A stretch of DNA of 55,664 nt from a virus, in the IMG/VR virus record IMGVR_UViG_3300019999_000002, positions 1 to 55,664 of that record; one strand, 5' to 3'. The notes below the pieces were generated by a model. It saw only the letters and a list, made by a program, of their open reading frames with translations, did not search any database and had not been told where the DNA came from. Positions 37,788 through 45,085 of the stretch are shown here, piece after piece (the first letter of the stretch is position 1; each line of letters opens with the position of its first letter). The position numbers were made by a program, and so were the translations under genes.

Positions 37788-37967
37788 ATGTTGCTGGCTG
37801 AACGAATCAGAGTATGGAAAGGAAAACTCTCGTTGAAAGAGGCAGCATCAAAATTGGACATTGATTATCCAACACTGAGGAAGTACGCGAGCGGGAAACG
37901 GAATCCTTGTAAACTTGCCGCCGCCGAACTCGAACGCCGCATGTCTCAACACCAGAACGGGCAATGA
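37788..37967 (+). CDS. HTH-like small regulator
   Basis: 59 aa from the ATG at 37788. IRVWKGKLSLKEAASKLDID, then YPTLRKYASGKRNPCKLAAA, fits a compact HTH (the SLKEAASKL...TLRKYASGKR helices). First gene of the + strand cassette. Coupled by ATGA to the next gene. Confidence 0.7.
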   Translation: MLLAERIRVWKGKLSLKEAASKLDIDYPTLRKYASGKRNPCKLAAAELERRMSQHQNGQ

Positions 37968-38188
37968 AACCGCCGCTCGTAAAAGTCAAAATTCCCACTG
38001 CTCCGAAATCCATGCGGCGTAAATTTGAGAAGATTCTGGAGGATGAGTTCAGCAGATTCCTGCGAGAACGGCCCAAGCGATGGGTGCGGATTATTAGAAA
38101 AGAGAATCTTAGAATTCGCAAGCAGCGAGGGGAACATCCACACCATGCAACATGGCCAGTGGTTCGAGTTATTAAACGACTACCATGA
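37964..38188 (+). CDS. Small basic protein
   Basis: 74 aa, Lys/Arg-rich (RRKFEKILEDEFSRFLRERP). It links the HTH gene and the glycosyltransferase gene by 4-base overlaps on both sides. Role unknown. Confidence 0.65.
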   Translation: MKPPLVKVKIPTAPKSMRRKFEKILEDEFSRFLRERPKRWVRIIRKENLRIRKQRGEHPHHATWPVVRVIKRLP

Positions 38189-39489
38189 GCGACTACCTTC
38201 TGCTTGGCCGCAACGGTGATCTGATTTCCGCTCTACCCTTTCTCAAAGCAGAAGCCGATGCCGACACGAAGCCGAACCTCGTTTGCTCCAATCAGCACAG
38301 CCAGCTTTTTGATGGCGTGAGTTACGTCAATGCCGTGCCGTTCGACGGGGGTGTTCACATGCTGCGCGAAGGCTTCGAGTTTGCGAAGTCTAAATTCTCC
38401 GCAGTAAAATCCCTGCAAGTCATCGGTAACACGAAGGACGTTGAGGAAATCACTTATCGCCCCGCCGGCCAAACTTCGGCGCGGATGACTTCCTTTGTAA
38501 AGGAGATTTGGAAGCTGGCTGGTAAAATGCCGTTGTGGGATGACGTGCTGCCACTGGTATTTGACAGGCGAGATAAAGAACGTGAATCCAAGCTGATTCA
38601 ATCGGTCGAACTTGGCCGAGAAGGCAAATGGAAAAAGCCGCTCATGCTGGTTTCGATTGAAGGCCATACCAGCCCATTTTCTTACGCAAAAATACTTCGC
38701 AAAGTTTTGCAATTGGCCTTTGGCCATAAATTCACCGTACTGGAACTGCCGAAGGCTGAACGCATATATGATCTCCTGGGCCTTTACGAACTCGCGTCGG
38801 TGCTAATCGCAGTTGACAGCGCCCCACTGCATCTCGCCAGGGCGTGTCCCTCGCTGCCCGTGATCGCGCTCACAAATGACAAACCAATGCTCTGGAATGG
38901 CAGCAGCCCGCAGCCGAACCACATTTTTTATTGCCGCTATTCCGACTTCCCGAATCGCATTGATGAAATGCTGGCTGTGATTCAGAGCTATAAACACTGG
39001 CCGACTCAGGCATTGAATGGAGACGCTGTTTTAGTCTGGAACGCCTACGACGGAGGATTCCCAAAATTGTTGGGCAATCTGTTTGTGGCCACGCCGGTTT
39101 ATCCGGGGATGATGGGCAAGGACAGCGTGACCGTGCTGCGCGACGAAAAGCGCATTCCCTATCTCAAAGATTCTATCCGATTGGGGATGCAGCGGGCAAA
39201 GGATTCAACTCATGTCGCCATTTGCCGAAGTGACGTGGTTTTCTCTGAGGGAGCAGTTCAACGATCCAAGGCCCATCACGCTTCCTATGCTTATGCCATA
39301 AAGGATGGAATGTTCTTGCCGGTCTGTGACTTTTTTTGCGCCAGAAAATCATTTTGGAAGTCTGTGCTGGACCAAATTCCCGATTTACTTTTAGGCACAG
39401 ACATCTACTGGCCGCAGGCGCTCTGGAATATCTTTCATGGGCGCGGGGCATCGGATATAACCGGCATCGTCACGAGGGAAGCGAAATGA
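38185..39489 (+). CDS. GT9-like glycosyltransferase, two-domain
   Basis: 434 aa. Residues 1-260 have the heptosyltransferase (GT9/GT-B) pattern: YLLLGRNGDLISALPFL at the start and VLIAVDSAPLHLARA at 206-220. Residues 270-434 form a second domain (VATPVYPGMMGKDSV; ICRSDVVFSEG) of GT-A flavour. Such enzymes add heptose or related sugars to LPS or other glycans. First enzyme of the glycan cassette. A phage copy may modify the host surface, or decorate virion or DNA. Confidence 0.8.
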   Translation: MSDYLLLGRNGDLISALPFLKAEADADTKPNLVCSNQHSQLFDGVSYVNAVPFDGGVHMLREGFEFAKSKFSAVKSLQVIGNTKDVEEITYRPAGQTSARMTSFVKEIWKLAGKMPLWDDVLPLVFDRRDKERESKLIQSVELGREGKWKKPLMLVSIEGHTSPFSYAKILRKVLQLAFGHKFTVLELPKAERIYDLLGLYELASVLIAVDSAPLHLARACPSLPVIALTNDKPMLWNGSSPQPNHIFYCRYSDFPNRIDEMLAVIQSYKHWPTQALNGDAVLVWNAYDGGFPKLLGNLFVATPVYPGMMGKDSVTVLRDEKRIPYLKDSIRLGMQRAKDSTHVAICRSDVVFSEGAVQRSKAHHASYAYAIKDGMFLPVCDFFCARKSFWKSVLDQIPDLLLGTDIYWPQALWNIFHGRGASDITGIVTREAK

Positions 39490-39698
39490 ATTCTACTAAC
39501 GAGTTTAGAGATGCAGTCTGCTATAAAAAAAAGGATGGATCGTTCGCTATATTTGATTCATTAGACGCAATCTCAGAATCGCAAAGACAAACCCTTACTG
39601 GAGAATATCAACTTGTGAAAGTAAGTTGGAACAACGGCCAACCCCTCGTTAGTTACGGATATTCAAAAATCTCCATTGTTGATATTGATAAACGATGA
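39486..39698 (+). CDS. Small hypothetical protein
   Basis: 70 aa from the ATG at 39486 (ATGA). DAVCYKKKDGSFAIFDSLDA and KVSWNNGQPLVSYGYSKIS look beta-rich. Not recognised. Confidence 0.65.
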   Translation: MNSTNEFRDAVCYKKKDGSFAIFDSLDAISESQRQTLTGEYQLVKVSWNNGQPLVSYGYSKISIVDIDKR

Positions 39699-39748
39699 TC
39701 CCCGACCATCTTCCTCGGTTAATGCCTGTTTATCTTTTGCTGAAATGA
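39695..39748 (+). CDS. Bridging micro-ORF of 17 codons
   Basis: ATG at 39695 overlaps the previous stop (ATGA), and its stop overlaps the next ATG (ATGA, 39745-39748). The peptide is MIPDHLPRLMPVYLLLK. This places the micro-ORF in a perfect start/stop relay. Confidence 0.45.
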   Translation: MIPDHLPRLMPVYLLLK

Positions 39749-40692
39749 TTGACATCCCCGCAGAACCGCCGCGCCTGCGTCATAACCGGGAATTGCTTGC
39801 CGCGATGAAGCCGATGGAATCTCGCTATCCCCAGGCGGCAGATCAGGTCGAACGCATCCCGCTGGACACTTCCAAGCTTCCCCCCTTTGCCTACAATCCA
39901 TCCATCGCCCGCATCAATGGCAAAACATGGATGAGTTTCCGCTACCACTTCGGCGCCGATTACCGGACCCGAATTGCCATGTCTCAGATCGTTGACGGCA
40001 TAGCGCAATCGCCGCAAGACCTGCCGATGACCGGCTACAGCCTTGAAGATGCGCGGCTGTTCACCTTTCACGGAGAGACATGGATTTCGTGGGTTGAATC
40101 TAACTTTGAAGGCCAGGCTTCTCCGAAATCAATCGTCAAATATGCCCAGCTTGAGCATGGCTTCAAACTCGGCCGCATTTATCAAGTGAAAGCCGGGGAC
40201 AACGATTTCTCGGGAATGCAGAAAAACTGGTGCTTCTTCGAGTCCGACGAGAATCTTTTTTGTGTCTATCGCTCGGAACCCGATTACTGCGTGTTCCAGA
40301 TTCAGGGAGATACCGTCATCAACGAATACAAAACGCTTTCGAGGCGCTGGCCTTACGGCCCTATCCGAGGCGGTAACATCGTTGGGTATGGAGATAAGTT
40401 GCTGCGGTTTTTCCATTCGCGAACAGAATTCGGATCGACCAAGCGCGAGACCCGTTACTATGTCGGCGCGGCCTTGATGGAACGCGTACCGCCCTTCTCC
40501 GTTCTTAAAGTCAGTCAGAGACCAATCATCTACGGCTCGGAACTTCCGAAATACGACTGCTTCCATTTCAAGCCTGGAGTTGTGTTTCCAACTGGAGCAC
40601 TGAACGATGCGCGAGGATGGATTGTGTCTGTTGGGATTAACGATGCGGCATGTCATCTTATTCGAGCATGGGAAAATGATTTGAATTTGTGA
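39745..40692 (+). CDS. GH130-like glycoside phosphorylase
   Basis: 315 aa from the coupled ATG at 39745; an upstream in-frame start at 39676 is possible. NPSIARINGKTWMSFRYH, YSLEDARLFTFHGETW, MQKNWCFFESD, GPIRGGNIVGYGDKLLRFFH and FHFKPGVVFPTGAL match five-bladed-propeller glycosidases of the GH130 group, often mannoside phosphorylases. It may also be a non-catalytic propeller. Second enzyme of the cassette. Confidence 0.75.
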   Translation: MIDIPAEPPRLRHNRELLAAMKPMESRYPQAADQVERIPLDTSKLPPFAYNPSIARINGKTWMSFRYHFGADYRTRIAMSQIVDGIAQSPQDLPMTGYSLEDARLFTFHGETWISWVESNFEGQASPKSIVKYAQLEHGFKLGRIYQVKAGDNDFSGMQKNWCFFESDENLFCVYRSEPDYCVFQIQGDTVINEYKTLSRRWPYGPIRGGNIVGYGDKLLRFFHSRTEFGSTKRETRYYVGAALMERVPPFSVLKVSQRPIIYGSELPKYDCFHFKPGVVFPTGALNDARGWIVSVGINDAACHLIRAWENDLNL

Positions 40693-41372
40693 TCGAACAA
40701 TTCCTCAACTATGGGAATCTTCGGCTGCTGAATCTGCCTGGCGGAAAAGGGGTTTACGATGAAGTGCTGGTTGAGGACTGCTACCACAAAGACAGGATTC
40801 CCCAAGGCTCAATCGTCATTGATGTCGGCGGCTACTACGGCGAGTTTGGAATCTGGTGCGCCGTAAACAAAGGTTGCAGGGTCAGGATGTTTGAGCCGTC
40901 TCCTGTTTGGATCATAGCCCGGTTCAACGCTGAATTGAATAACGCTAAAATTGGAATCCATCACGTTGCCATTGCTAAAAACGAAGGGACGCGAGATTTC
41001 AGACATGTCCCCACCAGCCCGGTAAATTCAAGTTTGGACGTAGTTAGGGAGAGCACAACCTGCTTTGACTCACTTCACACGGTATTATCGAAAGTGGAGT
41101 GCTTTACTCTCGGAACTCAAATTTCAGGAATGCAAAGCGTCTTTGGAAACCATCTTCCTGTGTGCGTGAAGCTGGACTGCGAAGGCGGAGAGCAAGAGAT
41201 ATTCGATGACGAATCCTGGCTCGACAAAACGAGCATCGTTATGCTTGAGTTCCACTACAAAGACGGGCCTAGATACATGGACGCTTTGAAACGTCACGGA
41301 TTCAAGGTTGAGACCACCGACCCAAACCCGGAGGCGTGGCGGGCGATAATTTATGCAACCAAACTCGGTTAA
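40689..41372 (+). CDS. FkbM-family methyltransferase
   Basis: 227 aa from GTG 40689 (GTGA). SIVIDVGGYYGEFGIW (41-56) is the SAM-binding motif, and VCVKLDCEGGEQEIF plus MLEFHYKDG are FkbM-family motifs. FkbM enzymes O-methylate sugars and similar hydroxyls. This fits glycan capping. Confidence 0.85.
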   Translation: MIEQFLNYGNLRLLNLPGGKGVYDEVLVEDCYHKDRIPQGSIVIDVGGYYGEFGIWCAVNKGCRVRMFEPSPVWIIARFNAELNNAKIGIHHVAIAKNEGTRDFRHVPTSPVNSSLDVVRESTTCFDSLHTVLSKVECFTLGTQISGMQSVFGNHLPVCVKLDCEGGEQEIFDDESWLDKTSIVMLEFHYKDGPRYMDALKRHGFKVETTDPNPEAWRAIIYATKLG

Positions 41373-41375
41373 TTT

Positions 41376-41978
41376 ATGAACAATATCGTAAACGGCGTTG
41401 ACTACGCAAAGATTGGTCCGGACCCAGTCCGCGTAGGCGCGGGAGGAAACTCGCCATTGAAACGGATGCTGGACCATCCCGATCACGGGCAATCAATTAT
41501 TGCCGAGGTCATTCGCCGAGAACGCCCAAGAGTAATGATCGAAACTGGAGTCGAGAGCGGGTATAGTAGCGAGCATTACTTGGTGGCGATGGATAGCGTG
41601 GCAAATGGACATCTCTTTTCGTGCGACCCAACTCCCAGTGGATTCTACGAAGCTTACCCCATCGTTCATCCGCGATTCACGTTCATCAGGAAGCGCAGTC
41701 AGGATGCGCTGGACGATATATTCCGTCGGACGGGGCCGATTGATATTTTCTTACATGACAGTAATCACGATTGGGAGACACAGACCTGGGAATATCATTG
41801 GGCATGGGCTAACGTCCGTTCAGGTGGAATTATTGCCAGCGATGACACCAAATGGGGAATAACAATTCCTGGAGTTGGATCGCTTTCTCATGGTGCTTGG
41901 GACTTCTTCCTGCATAGGCACGGTATTTTTGGAAAGGATCAGCCAGCCAACAACTTCCGATGGGTGCGGAAACCATGA
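41376..41978 (+). CDS. Class I SAM methyltransferase
   Basis: 200 aa. VMIETGVESGYSSEHYLV (53-70) is the SAM loop. DIFLHDSNHDWETQTWEYHW and GGIIASDDTKWG match CmcI/Methyltransf_24-type enzymes. TAATTTATG start; not coupled. A second O-methyltransferase of the cassette. Confidence 0.8.
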   Translation: MNNIVNGVDYAKIGPDPVRVGAGGNSPLKRMLDHPDHGQSIIAEVIRRERPRVMIETGVESGYSSEHYLVAMDSVANGHLFSCDPTPSGFYEAYPIVHPRFTFIRKRSQDALDDIFRRTGPIDIFLHDSNHDWETQTWEYHWAWANVRSGGIIASDDTKWGITIPGVGSLSHGAWDFFLHRHGIFGKDQPANNFRWVRKP

Positions 41979-42625
41979 TCCAAATTGGCAAATACAAAAT
42001 CCGTGCCTTCGTGATGATCGTCCCGGAGTTCCCGGAGAAAACCGAGGCCATCCAGAAGCATCTTCGCAGCGTCGGCATCGAGGCTGAGGAATTCCCATGC
42101 ATCTGCGCTTACGACAAACTGGTTGCTCCTGCCGAGTTAGTGTCGGGCCTGACCACTCTCAATACTTACGAAGTGGACGCTCCGGGAAGCGGTTATAGGA
42201 TCGGGCCAAAGGGAACAGCCCTTTGCGTGAGCTTCCTGATGTTCTGGACAGCAGCAATGTTCATGGCGGAGGAGTATTTCTGGTTCATTGAATGGGATGC
42301 ATTATTTCATCCCGATTGGCGAAAGCGAACCGAGCAGGCACTAAAGGACGTTCCGCCCGATTTCGATTTCTTGTTTCTGGGATCGTGTTGCACCAAAGAT
42401 AAGCCGACAAAGCACATCAAAGGCGAAGTGTTCGAGGTAAAATATCCGATGTGCAATCATTCTCAGATCATCGCCAAGAAAGCCATGCCGACCCTCCTGC
42501 GGACCCAGCGCAAGATTTATGCGCCTGCCGATATCAGTTTGGCGGTTTGTGCATTTCCTCATCTTAAAATTTACACTATGCTCCCTAGATGTTGCGATCA
42601 GAGTAATACTATAATTCCTCCATGA
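41975..42625 (+). CDS. GT25-like glycosyltransferase
   Basis: 216 aa from the ATG at 41975 (ATGA). EEYFWFIEWDALFHPDWRKR suggests a metal-binding acidic pair, and LFLGSCCTKDKP, NHSQIIAKKAMPTLL follow the order of LPS-type GT25 or related enzymes. Closes the glycan cassette. Assignment is moderate. Confidence 0.6.
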   Translation: MIQIGKYKIRAFVMIVPEFPEKTEAIQKHLRSVGIEAEEFPCICAYDKLVAPAELVSGLTTLNTYEVDAPGSGYRIGPKGTALCVSFLMFWTAAMFMAEEYFWFIEWDALFHPDWRKRTEQALKDVPPDFDFLFLGSCCTKDKPTKHIKGEVFEVKYPMCNHSQIIAKKAMPTLLRTQRKIYAPADISLAVCAFPHLKIYTMLPRCCDQSNTIIPP

Positions 42626-43266
42626 ATATTAAACCCGGAGATAGATTCGTAAGGCTTGTTGCGCTGAAAGATGCTGGTGTACAGTCTCAAAAACGTTTAT
42701 GGCTTTGCAAATGTGATTGCGGGCAAGAAAAAGTTGTTCGTGCCGCAAGCCTCATTAGCAAAAACACCACTTCATGCGGATGCTATAGCCGCGAGATTTC
42801 CTCCAGGAATGGGAAAAGAAAAACGACACACGGCATTTCTAAAGAGCCTGTGTTTTCAAGTTGGAACAACATGCGTGAAAGATGCTACAATCCAAAGCAC
42901 GACCATTATAACCGCTATGGAGGAAGGGGAATTTCCATTTGTGCCTCTTTAAGATCGTCGCCACTAAACCTAAAGGCGTTGCTCGGAGATAGGCCGCCCG
43001 GTAACACGCTGGACAGAATTGACAACTCCTTAAATTATTGTTGTGGGAAATGTTCGGAATGTTTGGAACATAACTGGCCACTGAACGTTCGCTGGGCAAC
43101 GTGGACACAACAACAAAGAAACAAGAACAACAATCGGCAGGTTTGTATAAGCGGAATTTTCAAGACCGCTCCAGAATGGGCGGAGATGTACGGCATCAAC
43201 CAAAGCACAATCTATAGCAGGCTGCATCGAGGAAAAACGGGTGCCGCCCTGTTAACACACCCCTAA
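42622..43266 (+). CDS. HNH homing-type endonuclease, coupled
   Basis: 214 aa, same family as the gene at 27325: a CKCDCG...SCGC zinc pair, YGGRGISICASL, LDRIDNSLNY, NVRWATWTQQQRN. Its ATG overlaps the glycosyltransferase stop (ATGA), so it is co-translated with the cassette, unlike the other HNH genes. The segment after DRIDNS contains CCGKCSECLEHN, an extra zinc-like insertion. Confidence 0.9.
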   Translation: MNIKPGDRFVRLVALKDAGVQSQKRLWLCKCDCGQEKVVRAASLISKNTTSCGCYSREISSRNGKRKTTHGISKEPVFSSWNNMRERCYNPKHDHYNRYGGRGISICASLRSSPLNLKALLGDRPPGNTLDRIDNSLNYCCGKCSECLEHNWPLNVRWATWTQQQRNKNNNRQVCISGIFKTAPEWAEMYGINQSTIYSRLHRGKTGAALLTHP

Positions 43267-43268
43267 TT

Positions 43269-43532
43269 ATGAAAATAACAGATCGAGTAGCTGAAATCCT
43301 CACTCAAAGCGCCGGACCTCTTATCATTGGCCGGTCGCCCAAGTCCAATCTGCCATTCGTTCAGGTCGAGCAATGGGTGCCGACCGGCCCCGATGGCAAT
43401 TCAATGCTCTGCAAGCATCAGGCAGAGAACGAATCGCTATCCGCGTGCCTGGACCAAATCTCGCACCAGATGGCCCACGCGACTATCCTCAAATCCGAGA
43501 ACCTGATTGCACTGCCGAAGAACGGACGATGA
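43269..43532 (+). CDS. Hypothetical protein
   Basis: 87 aa. TAATTATG start. TQSAGPLIIGRSPKSNLPFV and a C-terminal helix. Coupled to the next gene by ATGA. Confidence 0.7.
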   Translation: MKITDRVAEILTQSAGPLIIGRSPKSNLPFVQVEQWVPTGPDGNSMLCKHQAENESLSACLDQISHQMAHATILKSENLIALPKNGR

Positions 43533-43789
43533 CCACACCCCGAGAACATTTCCTGCGCCAGAAAGAACTCGTCAAATGGTGGGTTTCGATTGTGAGCGAT
43601 CCGCGCTTTGATGACGTGACACTTCATGCTCGAAGCGAGTTCGCTGTAATGGAGCCTTCTTCTGCCGAACTTCACGGTGCTCACGGAATGCTCGCCATGC
43701 TGCACTCTTTGGCCGAAGCCGAAGAACAGCCAGCGTCATTCCCAACGCCAGGACTTCACCACGACCTTGACGACATCGGTAAACTTTAA
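43529..43789 (+). CDS. Conserved phage protein near head genes
   Basis: 86 aa from the ATG at 43529. REHFLRQKELVKWWVSIVSD, then PSSAELHGAHGMLAML. The ending LHHDLDDIGKL resembles small phage proteins near packaging genes. Function unknown. Confidence 0.7.
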   Translation: MTTPREHFLRQKELVKWWVSIVSDPRFDDVTLHARSEFAVMEPSSAELHGAHGMLAMLHSLAEAEEQPASFPTPGLHHDLDDIGKL

Positions 43790-43801
43790 CCACCCATAAT
43801 T

Positions 43802-45013
43802 ATGCCAGAAACAGCCATTGCACCAGCACCGCCCGCACCGCCAGCCCCTTCACCGGCCCCTGCGCCATCTGTGCCGCGGCCAGCACCGTCCCCAGCACCA
43901 TCACAGCCAGCCTCAGACCCATTCCGCGAGTTGCAGGGCAAGGTTAAGCTCCCTGATGCGCCACCGAAGGAGCCGGCCAAAGAGCCAGGCAAGGAACCTT
44001 CTAAGGATCCGGTTAAAGGCGCGGTGATACCTCCGAAGCCTGCCGCATCCGATCCCTACGCCGGCAAACCGCCCAAGGAATTGCGCCAGCGCCTTGAAAC
44101 TCTGGAAACGGAACTGGCCGGCAAGACCAAGGCTTACACCGATCTCGAAACCAAAATCGCGGAGTACGAGCGCAAGGGCGTGGATACATCAGTCCTGACC
44201 AAACGGCTTGAGGACATGGAAAAGGCGCTCGAAGAACGCGAAGCCAAGATTCGGATGCTCAATGTCGAGGAGACCGAGGATTTCAAGAAAGCGCACATCA
44301 AACCGTTCGAGGAAGCGATGGCCTATGCCAAGCAGGACTTGGCGCACCTGACCATTCTCGACTACGGCGAGGATGAGGGTGGGAACAAGGTCGTTACCGG
44401 ACAGCATCCGGCGACATGGGCGGATTTCGTCAAGCTCTATCGGATGCCGCTGAACCAGGCATTCAAAGAGTCCAAGGAAATGTTCGGAGACGCCTCCGGC
44501 GCTGTCATGGAACACATCCGCTCGATGCAGCGATTGGACAATATCCGCGCCAACGCATTGAACGAGGCAAAGGAGAATGTCGGGAAAGTCCGCGAGCAAG
44601 AGCGGGCGGAGGCGTTAAAGCAGCAGGAACAGGAAAAGACTCGCCGGCAGCAAGCCGGGGAGTTGTTTCGAAAGGTCAATCAAGACCTCGTTGAATCGGT
44701 GGAAGATTATCGTGATGCGCCCGATGAAAAGGAATTGGCCAACTTACGAAACGAGGGCTACAAGCTTTGGGATTGGCGTCCCGAGAGTTTGGACCAACGC
44801 ATCACAAAGGATGCTCACATTCGGCAGATCGTCGGTGCTCATGCCCCTCTGAAGATGAAAGTGCTGCGTCTTGAGAAGAAGCTTGCTGATGCAATGGGTG
44901 AACTCGACGGCTATAAAGAAAAGACCCCTTCACCGAAACGCCCTGGTGGCGGAGATCCACCTGCGGATGATGGTCTGGATTGGGAACAGCGGGCGATCAA
45001 GGATTTGAAATAA
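43802..45013 (+). CDS. Putative scaffold protein
   Basis: 403 aa; TAATTATG start. N-terminal 100 residues are an Ala/Pro/Lys-rich disordered arm. Residues 100-160 form a coiled coil (LRQRLETLETELAGKTKAYT), and 240-290 a second (VREQERAEALKQQEQEKTRR). C-terminus is Lys/Pro-rich. Such a helical, disordered layout fits a capsid scaffold. It lies convergent with the portal gene. Assignment from architecture and neighbourhood. Confidence 0.7.
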   Translation: MPETAIAPAPPAPPAPSPAPAPSVPRPAPSPAPSQPASDPFRELQGKVKLPDAPPKEPAKEPGKEPSKDPVKGAVIPPKPAASDPYAGKPPKELRQRLETLETELAGKTKAYTDLETKIAEYERKGVDTSVLTKRLEDMEKALEEREAKIRMLNVEETEDFKKAHIKPFEEAMAYAKQDLAHLTILDYGEDEGGNKVVTGQHPATWADFVKLYRMPLNQAFKESKEMFGDASGAVMEHIRSMQRLDNIRANALNEAKENVGKVREQERAEALKQQEQEKTRRQQAGELFRKVNQDLVESVEDYRDAPDEKELANLRNEGYKLWDWRPESLDQRITKDAHIRQIVGAHAPLKMKVLRLEKKLADAMGELDGYKEKTPSPKRPGGGDPPADDGLDWEQRAIKDLK

Positions 45014-45019
45014 CACTTT

Positions 45020-45083
45020 CTCCCGCCGCAACTATGAATGGCCGCGTCGTCTATAATGGATGACTGACGTGGCGCGGCGGGAG
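45020..45083. terminator. Hairpin between scaffold and portal genes
   Basis: CTCCCGCCGC (45020-45029) and GCGGCGGGAG (45074-45083) pair perfectly. An inner GCCGCGTC / GACGTGGC stem (one G-U) extends it, leaving an 11-base bulge. Both neighbouring genes end here, so it can serve both directions. Confidence 0.7.
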
Positions 45084-45085
45084 GA

